Assembly (NCBI RefSeq): GCF_030268685.1
Contig: NZ_BSRQ01000002.1
Location: forward strand, 310,001 to 374,000
Length of the DNA stretch: 64,000 nucleotides
Direction of reading: 5' to 3'
From: Microtetraspora sp. NBRC 13810
GTDB taxonomy: Bacteria > Actinomycetota > Actinomycetes > Streptosporangiales > Streptosporangiaceae
Each line of letters begins with the position of its first letter. The first letter of the stretch is position 1. A program made the position numbers and the translations under genes. The notes beneath the pieces were generated by a model. That model saw only the letters and a list, made by a program, of their open reading frames with translations, was not told where the DNA came from and ran no database searches. Shown here one piece after another: positions 41,773 to 49,266 of the stretch.

Positions 41773-42914
41773 CCGCGCCGCCCGAGCCAGGACAGCGCGG
41801 CGCCGGCCCCGCCCGGTTTGATCGGCACGCCCGCCGCGGCCAGCCCCATCTCGACCCCGCCGAGGGTGCCGGCCAGGCTGAGATCGTTGAAGTGGCCGAG
41901 GTGACCGATCCGGAAGACCTTGTCGGCGAGCCTGCCGAGCCCGGTGCCGAGCGACATGTCGAAGCGCTCCAGGATCAGCCGGCGCACCTCGTCGGCGTCG
42001 TGGCCGGGCGGCATCACGACGGCGGTCAGCGAGCTGGAGTACTCCCGCTCGTCCGCGCACAGGACGTCGAGGCCCCATGCGCGCACCGCCCGCCTGGTCG
42101 CCTCCGCGTGCCGGTCGTGCCGGGCGAACACCTCGGGCAGCCCTTCCTCCGCCAGCATGGCGAGCGCCTCGCGCAGGCCGTAGAGCAGGTTGGTGGGCGG
42201 GGTGTAGGGGTAGAAGCCGCGCTCGTTGGCGGCGACGATCGGCTCCCAGTCCCAGTAGGAGCGCGGGAAGCCGCCGCGGTGGGCGAGCGCCTTGCCGCTC
42301 ACGGCGTTGAAGCCGAGGCCGGGCGGGAGCATGAGTCCCTTCTGCGAGCAGCCCACGGTGACGTCGACGCCCCACTCGTCGTGCCGGTAGTCCATGGAGC
42401 CGAGCGAGGAGATCGTGTCCACCAGCAGCAGGGCGGAGTGGCCCGCGCGGTCGATCGCGGCGCGGATCTCCGGCACCCGGCTGCGCACGCCGGTGGAGGT
42501 CTCGTTGTGCACGACCATGACGGCGGCGATGGACGGGTCGGCGGCGAGCCGTTCCGCCGCGGCGTCCGGGTCGGCGCCGTGCCGCCAGTCGCCGGGGACG
42601 AGTTCCACCTCCAGTCCGAGCCGCCGGGCCATGTCGCACCACAGAGTGGAGAAATGACCCGTCTCGAAGGCGAGCACCCTGTCCCCGGGGGAGAGCGTGT
42701 TGACCAGGGCGGCCTCCCACGCGCCGGTGCCGGAGGAGGGGTAGACGATCACCGGCCCGGTGGTGCGGAAGACCGGGCGGAGCCGTTCCAGGATCTCCAG
42801 GGCCAGCCGGGCGAACTCCGGGCCGCGGTGGTCGATGGTGGGCCGGGCGGTCGCCTGCAGGACCCGGTCGGGGACGTTGGTCGGGCCGGGGATCTGAAGG
42901 AAGTGACGCCCCAC
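41769..42914 (-). CDS. Class V aminotransferase, serine/alanine-glyoxylate type
   Basis: A 381-residue PLP enzyme. The start [20 protein letters not shown], the [15 protein letters not shown] motif and the PLP lysine in [18 protein letters not shown] match L-serine:glyoxylate and alanine:glyoxylate aminotransferases. It would convert glyoxylate made by the downstream dehydrogenase into glycine. First gene of the leftward operon; ATG at 42914 with AGGAGG before it. The divergent IclR gene and a palindromic operator lie immediately upstream. Confidence 0.92.
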   Translation of the reverse strand: MGRHFLQIPGPTNVPDRVLQATARPTIDHRGPEFARLALEILERLRPVFRTTGPVIVYPSSGTGAWEAALVNTLSPGDRVLAFETGHFSTLWCDMARRLGLEVELVPGDWRHGADPDAAAERLAADPSIAAVMVVHNETSTGVRSRVPEIRAAIDRAGHSALLLVDTISSLGSMDYRHDEWGVDVTVGCSQKGLMLPPGLGFNAVSGKALAHRGGFPRSYWDWEPIVAANERGFYPYTPPTNLLYGLREALAMLAEEGLPEVFARHDRHAEATRRAVRAWGLDVLCADEREYSSSLTAVVMPPGHDADEVRRLILERFDMSLGTGLGRLADKVFRIGHLGHFNDLSLAGTLGGVEMGLAAAGVPIKPGGAGAALSWLGRRG

Positions 42915-42926
42915 ATGACCTCCTCT

Positions 42927-42952
42927 GTGCCGTGTGACGGCACGCGTGCCGT
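42927..42952. promoter_or_regulatory. IclR operator with three half-sites
   Basis: GTGCCGT (42927-42933), ACGGCAC (42937-42943) and GTGCCGT (42946-42952) alternate in orientation. The last two form the perfect 16-base palindrome ACGGCACGCGTGCCGT. It sits in the 85-base gap between the divergent aminotransferase and IclR genes. Confidence 0.75.
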
Positions 42953-42999
42953 TCAGCGGTACGTCGATACTAGAATTGCCCTCGTAAAGGAGTCAATGG

Positions 43000-43743
43000 A
43001 TGCAGAACGTGGTGAACGCGCTGCGCGTGCTGGAGGAGGTCGCCGCCCTCCAGCCGGTCGGCGTCGGTGAGCTGGCGCGTCGCGTCGGGCTGCCCAAGAG
43101 CACCGTGCAGCGGTCCCTGCGCACGCTGCACGACGCCGGGTGGATCCGCCCGGCCGGCGGGGAGGTCACCCGCTGGCTGCTGACCACCAAGGCGTTGCAC
43201 GTGGGCCGGCGGGCGACCGGCGAGCTGAGCCTGCGCGACACCGCCCGGCCGGTGATGGAGGACCTGCGCAGGCGCACCGGCGAGACGATCCACCTGACGG
43301 TCCCGGAGACCGACGCCGTGGTGCTGGTCGAGCGGCTGGAGACCGACAAGCCGCTGCGCATCGTGCTGCCGCTGGGCATCCGGCTGCCGCTGCACGCCTC
43401 CGCGAACGGCAAGGCGGTGCTCGCCCTGCTGCCCGGGGAGGTGGTGGACCGGGTCCTCGCGGCCGGGCCCGCCGGGTTCACCGGCACGACGCTCGTCGAT
43501 CCGGCCCGGATCCGCGCCGAGCTGGCCGAGGTCAGGGAGCGGGGTTATGCGGACAACCGGGGCGAGTGGCGCTCCGACATCGCCGCGGTGGCCGCGGCCG
43601 TACCGGGTCCGGACGGGCCGGTCGCCGGCCTCAGCGTCTCGACCCCGGCCAGCCGGATGCCCGACGATCTGCGCCCGGAGTACGGCGCGCTGGTGCGCGA
43701 GGCCGCGCGCACCCTCGCCACCGCCCTGGGCCACCAGGACTGA
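43000..43743 (+). CDS. IclR family transcriptional regulator
   Basis: A 247-residue regulator: winged helix at about 5-65 (GVGELARRVGLPKSTVQRSL) and the IclR ligand domain (TGETIHLTVPETDAVVLVER, LPLHASANGKAVLALL, DNRGEWRSDIAAVAAAV). IclR proteins sense small organic acids such as glyoxylate or pyruvate. It most likely controls the divergent aminotransferase-dehydrogenase-permease operon through the palindrome at 42927-42952. AAAGGAG lies seven bases before the ATG. Confidence 0.94.
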   Translation: MQNVVNALRVLEEVAALQPVGVGELARRVGLPKSTVQRSLRTLHDAGWIRPAGGEVTRWLLTTKALHVGRRATGELSLRDTARPVMEDLRRRTGETIHLTVPETDAVVLVERLETDKPLRIVLPLGIRLPLHASANGKAVLALLPGEVVDRVLAAGPAGFTGTTLVDPARIRAELAEVRERGYADNRGEWRSDIAAVAAAVPGPDGPVAGLSVSTPASRMPDDLRPEYGALVREAARTLATALGHQD

Positions 43744-43822
43744 CCGGTCACTCCGCCGCCACGACGATGACCGCTCGCCCGTTCATGGCCTGGTGGGCGT
43801 TGTGCATGTGGCCGTGCCGTTG

Positions 43823-44929
43823 TCACACGGACTCGTCGGCGGTCCGCCGTACGGGCGGGGTCCAGCGCTCCTCGATGCGCAGCAGCTTCCAGGCGGCGAC
43901 CGCGGCGATCCAGGTGAGCACGAACAGCGCCACGATGCCGTAGCCGACGTAGTCCAGGTCGAGGTCGGCGATGAAGCGGAGCGGGCCGCCGGTGACGCCG
44001 AGCTTGTCGGCGAGCAGCGAGATGATCTCGATCAGGCCGATGATCAGGGCGACGGCGGCGGACAGGCTGGTGATCGTGATGTTGTAGTAGACCTTGCGCA
44101 CCGGCTTGGAGAAGGCCCAGCCGTAGGCGAAGTTCATGAAGGTGCCGTCGATGCTGTCCAGCAGGCTCATCCCGGCGGCGAAGAGGACCGGCAGGACGAG
44201 GATGGCGTACCACGGCAGTTGGAAGGCCGCCGCGCCGCCGGCCAGCACCAGCAGCGAGATCTCGGTGGCGGTGTCGAAGCCCAGGCCGAACAGCAGCCCG
44301 ACGAGGTACATGTGCCACGGCTTGGTGACCGCCCTGGTGACGCCGCCGAGGATGCGGTTCATGAAGCCGCGTTTGCCGAGCTCGGCCTCCAGCTCGGCCT
44401 CCTCGTAGTGGCCGTGCCGCATCCGGCGGAAGACGCGGAGGATGCCGCGCAGCACGGCGAGGTTGAGGATGGCGATCAGCATGAGGAACACGCCCGACAC
44501 CGCGGTCCCGATCACCCCGGTGACCTGCTGGAGGGCCGAGGAGTCGTCGCCCACCTGCCCGGCCAGGGCGCGGACGCCGAGCGACAGCAGCAGGCACAGC
44601 CCGAACACGATCGAGGAGTGGCCCAGCGAGAACCAGAACCCGACCGACAGCGGGCGCCGGCCGTCCGACATCAGCTTCCTGGTGGTGTTGTCGATCGCGG
44701 CGATGTGGTCGGCGTCGAAGGCGTGCCGCATCCCGAGGACGTACGCGGTGACGCCGAGGCCGACGCCGAAGACCTGCCCGCCGACCGCGTAGTGCCTGGG
44801 GGCGACGACGAGGATCAGCGCGGCCCAGCCGGCGATGTGCAGGGCGGTGACGAAGACGGCCATCCCGGCCAGGCTCCGCTTCTCCGATCCGAGCAGACGC
44901 CCGGCCCCGGCGGGGGGATGAGCTGACAC
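43823..44929 (-). CDS. NiCoT family nickel/cobalt transporter
   Basis: A 368-residue membrane permease of the HoxN/NixA type. The signature RHAFDADHIAAIDN in helix II binds the metal; GFWFSLGHSSIVF, LFGLGFDTATEISLL and MSLLDSIDGTFM are the other family motifs. About eight transmembrane helices. The GTG start at 44929 has GAGAGG six bases upstream. An inverted repeat at 44951-44973 is a possible Nur (nickel regulator) site. The metal (Ni or Co) cannot be decided from the sequence. Confidence 0.92.
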   Translation of the reverse strand: MSAHPPAGAGRLLGSEKRSLAGMAVFVTALHIAGWAALILVVAPRHYAVGGQVFGVGLGVTAYVLGMRHAFDADHIAAIDNTTRKLMSDGRRPLSVGFWFSLGHSSIVFGLCLLLSLGVRALAGQVGDDSSALQQVTGVIGTAVSGVFLMLIAILNLAVLRGILRVFRRMRHGHYEEAELEAELGKRGFMNRILGGVTRAVTKPWHMYLVGLLFGLGFDTATEISLLVLAGGAAAFQLPWYAILVLPVLFAAGMSLLDSIDGTFMNFAYGWAFSKPVRKVYYNITITSLSAAVALIIGLIEIISLLADKLGVTGGPLRFIADLDLDYVGYGIVALFVLTWIAAVAAWKLLRIEERWTPPVRRTADESV

Positions 44930-44950
44930 GTGGGACCTCTCTGCATGTCC

Positions 44951-44973
44951 TAATTGAGACTGTTTGGCAATTA
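44951..44973. promoter_or_regulatory. Inverted repeat TAATTG-N11-CAATTA before the NiCoT gene
   Basis: Perfect six-base arms, 17 bases centre to centre, lie 22 bases upstream of the start codon. A metal-dependent repressor such as Nur is a natural candidate, though the arms differ from the known Nur box. Confidence 0.4.
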
Positions 44974-45013
44974 TGTCCCATCCGCAATAACCGCCGCCGC
45001 CCAGGTCGCCTCC

Positions 45014-45078
45014 CGGCTCACGGTTCGAACGGCTCACCGGTCGAACGGCTCACCGGTCGAACGGCTCACCGGTCGAAC
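45014..45078. repeat. 16-base tandem repeat, about four copies
   Basis: Units of CGAACGGCTCACCGGT run head to tail just upstream of the NiCoT promoter and into the end of the NUDIX remnant. The first unit is slightly diverged. Confidence 0.8.
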
Positions 45079-45240
45079 CCGAAGACGTCGAACGGCTCCC
45101 CGTCGAGGATCGCCCGTACGGCCGCCGCCGGGTAGACGACTATGTCGCCGGGCAGCCCGGTCACGGGATGCCAGTCCAGGGCGTCGCACTTGCCCGGTTC
45201 GGCGTTGTACGGCTCGCCGTGTCCTGCTTGGGTGACAGGG
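45066..45240 (-). pseudogene. C-terminal remnant of a NUDIX hydrolase
   Basis: The minus strand reads GEPYNAEPGKCDALDWHPV, then GLPGDIVVYPAAAVRAIL and a stop, which is the usual C-terminal third of actinobacterial NUDIX enzymes (the NAEP-x-KC and W-x-P blocks). The Nudix box and the whole N-terminal part are missing, and the frame before it is not protein-like. The 16-base repeats begin in its last codons. Confidence 0.65.
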
Positions 45241-45300
45241 TCGTCATCAACAGGGCAGCGGACAACAGGTCCCGTCCCTCGGGTATCTCGTGGAGTGCGC

Positions 45301-45381
45301 ATGTTTCTGGCCACCGGCGCCACCGGCAACGTCGGACGCAATGGTTTAGCTCTGGTTCTGCCGGAGGCGCTCGACATGTGA
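45301..45381 (+). pseudogene. N-terminal remnant of an NmrA/SDR-type oxidoreductase
   Basis: An ATG with GGAG upstream opens MFLATGATGNVGRN, the exact NAD(P)-binding start of NmrA-type proteins, and then the sequence departs from the family and stops after 26 codons. The missing middle and the end of such a protein appear 3.3 kb downstream at 48683-49254, so this may be one half of a gene split by an insertion. Confidence 0.6.
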
Positions 45382-45382
45382 G

Positions 45383-45523
45383 ACCGGCGTCGAGCAGTTA
45401 CTCGACGCGCTCTACTTCGCCTGGGCGTGGTTCACGTCGCAGCGGAAGGTGACCCCGGTCGCCGATCCGAAGGACGGCCGCGGCCGGCCGCTCGTCGTGC
45501 AGGGCCGCCTCGAACCCATGTGA
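45383..45523 (+). pseudogene. Unassigned coding-like fragment
   Basis: A 46-codon open stretch ending at TGA 45521-45523 reads GVEQLLDALYFAWAWFTSQ then RKVTPVADPKDGRGRPLVV. It looks like the end of a protein but has no start codon or ribosome binding site. Family not recognised. It lies directly behind the NmrA start remnant. Confidence 0.25.
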
Positions 45524-45598
45524 TCTGCTGATGAGCCCTCGGGGAACCGAGTTGAACTGATCAATCCGGCGTCCGTCACGGTGTACGGGCGCGTATCG

Positions 45599-45630
45599 CC
45601 CCCACTGCTTCCTTCGAGAGGCGGTGGGGG
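45599..45630 (+). terminator. Weak hairpin before cutA
   Basis: CCCCCAC pairs with GTGGGGG across an 18-base loop and is followed by CTATTTTG, which resembles a short U tract. It would end any transcript from the remnant region. Confidence 0.35.
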
Positions 45631-45720
45631 GAGCTATTTTGCGTATGTCCCGTTTTCCCGGACCCGGGAAAAGCCTGGTCAGGCTGGCGAAGCGTCGTCG
45701 GCGGTGATCTACTGTTCGCC

Positions 45721-46038
45721 ATGACGGACTACGTGCAGGTATCAACGACCGCCGCCACCCGCGACGCTGCGCTGAGCCTTGTCCGCTCAGCGGTCGAAGC
45801 GAAGCTCGCCGCCTCCGGCCAAGTCTTCGGGCCGGCCGTATCGATGTTCTGGCATCAAGGCGAACTCGGCGAAGGCGAGGAATGGCAGGTCTTCCTACGG
45901 ACTACTGCCGATCGCTATCCCGCCCTTGAGAAACACCTCATCGACCAGCACCCTTGGGACAACCCGGAGGTCACGTTCACAGCGATCGACGGGGGCTCGG
46001 AGGCGTATCTGGGCTGGCTACGTCGAACGACAGCGTAG
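45721..46038 (+). CDS. cutA: CutA-family divalent cation tolerance protein
   Basis: A 105-residue protein of the CutA1 trimer family. The start TDYVQVSTTAATRDAALSL, the middle FWHQGELGEGEEWQVFLRTT and HPWDNPEVT match the family, including the conserved W-x-G-E type block and the HPYxxPE-like motif. CutA proteins have been linked to copper tolerance. A TACTGT -10 box ends five bases before the ATG, so the message is probably leaderless. The last 62 bases overlap the C-terminal codons of the convergent XRE/TPR gene. Confidence 0.88.
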   Translation: MTDYVQVSTTAATRDAALSLVRSAVEAKLAASGQVFGPAVSMFWHQGELGEGEEWQVFLRTTADRYPALEKHLIDQHPWDNPEVTFTAIDGGSEAYLGWLRRTTA

Positions 46039-47281
46039 CCAGGCGCTGACGTAGCTCCGACACACACGGCTCGTCCCCGTGTGCGTCGAGTCGTTGCAGG
46101 ACACTCTTGATCCGCTTGTGCGGCCGGACGGATGCCACGTCGGCGCACAGGTCGGCGGATCGGCCAAGGATGGCCGCAGCCTGCTCGACCTCTCCTGCAT
46201 CTAGGTGGGCCTCTGCGAGCCATGTCAGGTATAGGGCCTTGTCTCGGGCGTGCGTGTCGTCGTACTGCGCTAGAGCAGCCTCCAAAGCTGGAACTGCGCG
46301 CAGCGGACGTCGGAGGGTACTCCAGCAACGACCAGTCATGATCTGCAACTCAGTGCGATCCACCCATTGGGCCCACTCTGGAGAAGGCAGACTGCTGGAG
46401 CTGTCCAGAGCTTCGGCGGCTTTACCAAGTGCCCGCGTCACCTCTGCCTCATGGGACCGTCCCTCAAGCGCGTGCGCCCACGCGGCCCGCTCGAAGAGCA
46501 AAGCCCGCACGGCTGGTGGGGTGCGACGTGTTGCCACCCGGCACGCGGCGTCAGCTTCGTCCGCCCCAGAGTGGCCACTGCTCACCTTCTGGTACGCCAG
46601 ATAGGCAAGAGAGTTCGCGATGAGCGACGTGTCTCCGGCGTCCGTAGCGGCCGACAAGCTCTGCTTGAACAGCCGGCGCGCCTCCTGATGCCAACCTGCA
46701 TCGAAAGCGGCCCATCCGGCCTGTTGAGCCTGCTCAGCCAGCACCGACAGCAGCGCCCGGCCAGTCTCCTGCGTGTAACTCGCGTCATCGGCTAGCGCGC
46801 TGGTCACCGCGAGTTCGGCAGCGTAAAGCCGGTATGTGTCGGCGCCGCCGAGGTGGTCATCCAGGCAGCGCAGGCGGGCTGTCCGCCGCAGCAGGTGGTC
46901 TATCTGATCAGCACCGATACGCCGTCCGTGGGGAAGACGGCTCGTGGGGGAGGCGGTGATGGCGAGCCCGGTGACGACGGCGGACACCCCAAGGAACTCT
47001 CGGCGAAGCACATCATCATGGTCATGTACGGAGGGCTCGGCGAACAACTCCCGCTCAGTCGTGTCGAAGACGCGCGCTAGCAGTATCGGATATGGGTCCC
47101 TCGGTCGATGGCGGCCAGTCTCCCAGTCCTTGATTCGGCGGACGAGCGACTCTCGCTCGGGGAGGTTGACGTGCTCTCCTGCCACTTGGGCTAGGCGTTT
47201 CGCCACTTCACGCTGAGTCCATCCATGGTCGCGTCGCGCGCTCTGCAGGCGCGCAGCCCATGCGGGCACCTTCGGAGACAT
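45977..47281 (-). CDS. XRE-family regulator with TPR-like C-terminal domain
   Basis: A 434-residue regulator. Residues about 8-75 are an XRE helix-turn-helix (LQSARRDHGWTQREVAKRLAQ, ESLVRRIKDWETGRHRP). Residues about 90-110 are a small hydrophobic stretch (RREFLGVSAVVTGLAITA). Residues about 130-415 are TPR-like helices (LADDASYTQETGRALLSVLAEQAQQAGW and similar), as in NsdA-type regulators of actinomycetes. It is divergent from three overlapping small genes; GTCCCC repeats at 47309-47338 lie between. The last 20 codons overlap cutA on the other strand, which suggests the gene lost its own stop. Confidence 0.88.
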   Translation of the reverse strand: MSPKVPAWAARLQSARRDHGWTQREVAKRLAQVAGEHVNLPERESLVRRIKDWETGRHRPRDPYPILLARVFDTTERELFAEPSVHDHDDVLRREFLGVSAVVTGLAITASPTSRLPHGRRIGADQIDHLLRRTARLRCLDDHLGGADTYRLYAAELAVTSALADDASYTQETGRALLSVLAEQAQQAGWAAFDAGWHQEARRLFKQSLSAATDAGDTSLIANSLAYLAYQKVSSGHSGADEADAACRVATRRTPPAVRALLFERAAWAHALEGRSHEAEVTRALGKAAEALDSSSSLPSPEWAQWVDRTELQIMTGRCWSTLRRPLRAVPALEAALAQYDDTHARDKALYLTWLAEAHLDAGEVEQAAAILGRSADLCADVASVRPHKRIKSVLQRLDAHGDEPCVSELRQRLATLSFDVASPDTPPSPRRSL

Positions 47282-47308
47282 GCCGTGACGCCTCTCCGCC
47301 GCAGGTTA

Positions 47309-47338
47309 GGGGACACTCCGTTGTCCCCCAGTGTCCCC
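47309..47338. promoter_or_regulatory. GTCCCC repeat operator between XRE and small genes
   Basis: GGGGACAC (47309-47316) on one side and GTGTCCCC (47331-47338) on the other form an inverted repeat, with a third half-site TTGTCCCC in between. The two rightward copies of TGTCCCCCA are exactly ten bases apart (one helical turn). A probable autoregulatory site of the XRE protein. Confidence 0.6.
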
Positions 47339-47462
47339 CAATCGCACTCGTCGTGCAGGAACTCAACGCGTTGAGATGGGCGTTCGAGACCGCAGATAGA
47401 CGGGTCCGGACGCGGTGAGGAGAACACCGGCCGGACCCTTGGCCGCATGGAGGTGCGACCCG

Positions 47463-47744
47463 ATGCATAACCCTAAGACAGAGCAGCCGCTCAGCCAGCT
47501 CCCGATTCTCTACCGTGGTAACCACGACCCAGCGAAACGGGAGGCCGCGGCACGCCTCAACGCCAAGCACCCGGCCTGGCTCGTCCTCTACAGCCTGCAT
47601 CGCCGCCAGTTCTGCGCCATCGCCGCCTGGCCGGCCCCGGAGCCGCTCACGCTGTGGGCGCGCACGATCGAGGACCTCGCCCAGCAGATGCACGCGACGA
47701 TGCCTGTCGTCCCCCGGCCGCGCGTATTTCAGGACGCCCGATGA
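47463..47744 (+). CDS. Small protein 1 of the XRE-linked module, unknown function
   Basis: A 93-residue protein (start MHNPKTEQPLSQLPILYRGN; core WLVLYSLHRRQFCAIAAWP; end PRPRVFQDAR). Acidic-basic mix with a helix RTIEDLAQQMHATM; no signal peptide or catalytic motif. First of three overlapping genes on the plus strand, 181 bases from the divergent XRE gene. I do not recognise the family. The overlap with the next gene (ATGA) means coupled translation. Confidence 0.7.
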   Translation: MHNPKTEQPLSQLPILYRGNHDPAKREAAARLNAKHPAWLVLYSLHRRQFCAIAAWPAPEPLTLWARTIEDLAQQMHATMPVVPRPRVFQDAR

Positions 47745-48028
47745 GCGGCCGGCAGGCGACGTCCGAGGTCTCGCACCTCACCGCCCTCGCCGACGTCCTC
47801 GGCAGTCTGTCCCTGGGCACCCAGGTAGAAGATGGCGGCGAGCCGAAACTGATCGTGACGAATCCGCAGGTACCGCAGCTCAGCGAGTCCATCACCGTCG
47901 CCGCGGACGCCGACGGCGTGCGGCAGTACTGGTGGTCGTGGGGCAAGCCGATCGCCCCCGTCGCGAACCGGCACGCGGTAGCGATGCGGATCAAGTACGT
48001 CCTCACCCCGAAGAAGAACCTCCAGTGA
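47741..48028 (+). CDS. Small protein 2 of the XRE-linked module, unknown function
   Basis: A 95-residue protein (start MSGRQATSEVSHLTALADVL; mid LIVTNPQVPQLSESITVAAD; then RQYWWSWGKPIAPV). It looks like a small alpha/beta fold with conserved-looking tryptophans. ATG overlaps the stop of gene 1 (ATGA) and its stop overlaps the start of gene 3. Family not recognised. Confidence 0.7.
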   Translation: MSGRQATSEVSHLTALADVLGSLSLGTQVEDGGEPKLIVTNPQVPQLSESITVAADADGVRQYWWSWGKPIAPVANRHAVAMRIKYVLTPKKNLQ

Positions 48029-48258
48029 CGCCGGCCGAGGAGGCTATCCATCTGAACGTCCTCGACCAGACGTTCCCCGCCTGGCGGTTCACCGTCCTCA
48101 ACAGCGGCTGGTGGGCCACCAAGGTGGACCCGCCCACCGAGAAGGAGAGGAAGTTGGGGATCCACGCGCAGATCCGCCGGGACCACCCGCACGCGCTCGT
48201 CTCCGCAATCGCCGAGCAGCAGGGCATCATCTCTGCGCGGCGTGGCATCTCCGTCTGA
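48025..48258 (+). CDS. Small protein 3 of the XRE-linked module, unknown function
   Basis: A 77-residue protein (start MTPAEEAIHLNVLDQTFPAW; then FTVLNSGWWATKVDPPTEKE). Helical, charged C-terminus ending ISARRGISV. GTG start overlapping the previous stop (GTGA). Last of the three genes; a long hairpin follows at 48327. Function unknown. Confidence 0.68.
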   Translation: MTPAEEAIHLNVLDQTFPAWRFTVLNSGWWATKVDPPTEKERKLGIHAQIRRDHPHALVSAIAEQQGIISARRGISV

Positions 48259-48326
48259 CGCCCTCTGAACTCCTCGTCGGGGGCACACTTCCCCCAGGAT
48301 GTGCACCCGCCGAGGTTCCAATACGA

Positions 48327-48360
48327 CGCCTCCTGTCCTCACCCGAGGGCAGGGGGCGTT
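48327..48360 (+). terminator. Hairpin terminator of the three small genes
   Basis: ACGCCTCCTGTCCT pairs with AGGGCAGGGGGCGT (two G-U pairs) around a six-base loop, about 70 bases after the stop of small gene 3. Confidence 0.6.
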
Positions 48361-48419
48361 CTCGTGCGTGCGGCTGGGCGTGGGATTCCCGCCCAACCCC
48401 TTTTTGATCTTGCTGCCAG

Positions 48420-48665
48420 AGGTGCCAGGCCAGATGCCAGCCCCCTGCCAGAAAGGGGCCAGAAAGGGGCCAGGTGGGGGGACAGGGCGGCCGTCGTCTC
48501 GTCGGCCATCTTGGTGGCGGCCGGCCAGCCGGCAGTATGCGCGCTGATGGCCGCGATCGCCGGCTCGTCATCGAACTGCCCGCCCGCGGTGAGCCCCCAG
48601 GCGAAGGTGCGCATCAGCATCGCGACCCGCCCGTCCGGGATGCTGGGCGCGTCGAGGTAGGCCAT
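48420..48665 (-). pseudogene. Unassigned minus-strand coding-like fragment
   Basis: The minus strand holds MAYLDAPSIPDGRVAMLMRT and GLTAGGQFDDEPAIAAIS, which read like the end of a real protein but without a matching start or known family. It lies between the small-gene terminator and the NmrA remnant and is probably debris. Confidence 0.25.
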
Positions 48666-48682
48666 TCCGGGCTGCTTGTTGC

Positions 48683-49254
48683 GTCGTCCTGCTGTCGTCC
48701 GCCGGAGTCGACGACACCGCCGCCGAGCAGGCCAACCCGATCGCGGCCTACCACGCCGAGATCGAGCGGGCGCTGCGCGCCGCCGAGCCGGTCTGGACGT
48801 TCCTGCGTTCGGCGCACATGGCCACCAACGCCCTGCCCTGGGCGGGGCAGATCCGCGCCGGCGACGTGGTCCGCGCGCCCTACGCCGGCGCCACCAGCGC
48901 ACCGATCCACGAGGCCGACCTCGCCGAGGCCGCCGTCGTCGCGCTGAGGCGGGACGGCCACGCCCGCCAGGTGTACCCGCTGAGCGGCCCGCAGTCTCTC
49001 ACCGCCGCCGCGCAGGTCGCCCTGATCGGCCAGACGCTCGGCCGTCCGCTGGTCTACCAGGAGCTGCCCCCGGGGTCGCCCGCGAGCAGATGGGCCGCTT
49101 CATGCCGCCGTTCGTTCTGGACACCTTGTTCGAGCAGTGGGAGAAGTCGGTCGGCCATCCCGCGCGGGTGTACGACACCGTCGAGCGGCTCACCAGCCGC
49201 CCGGCCCGCACCTTCGCGCTGTGGGCCACAGACCACGCCGCCGACTTCTCCTGA
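48683..49254 (+). pseudogene. C-terminal part of an NmrA-type oxidoreductase, frameshifted
   Basis: From about 48683 one frame reads VVLLSSAGVDD, NPIAAYHAEIERALRAAE, WTFLRSAHMATNALPWAG and LSGPQSLTAAAQVALIGQTL, the middle and end of NmrA-type proteins. Near 49070, after LVYQELPPG, the frame must shift by one base to continue as VAREQMGRFMPPFVLDTLF and on to ATDHAADFS and a stop. There is no start codon, and the first 80 or so residues are missing. The NAD-binding start of such a protein lies at 45301. Confidence 0.8.
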
Positions 49255-49266
49255 ACAGGCGGAGCG

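Noticed and set aside
43744-43822. Possible C-terminal scrap of a zinc alcohol dehydrogenase on the minus strand (NAHQAMNGRAVIVV)
   Set aside because: Only about 25 residues, no catalytic residues and no support on either side.
44930-45000. Cobalamin or Ni/Co riboswitch before the NiCoT gene
   Set aside because: The leader is too short and lacks the conserved boxes.
47281-49254. Integrative element with integrase, attachment site or tRNA target
   Set aside because: No recombinase gene, no tRNA-like fold and no convincing flanking direct repeats could be found.
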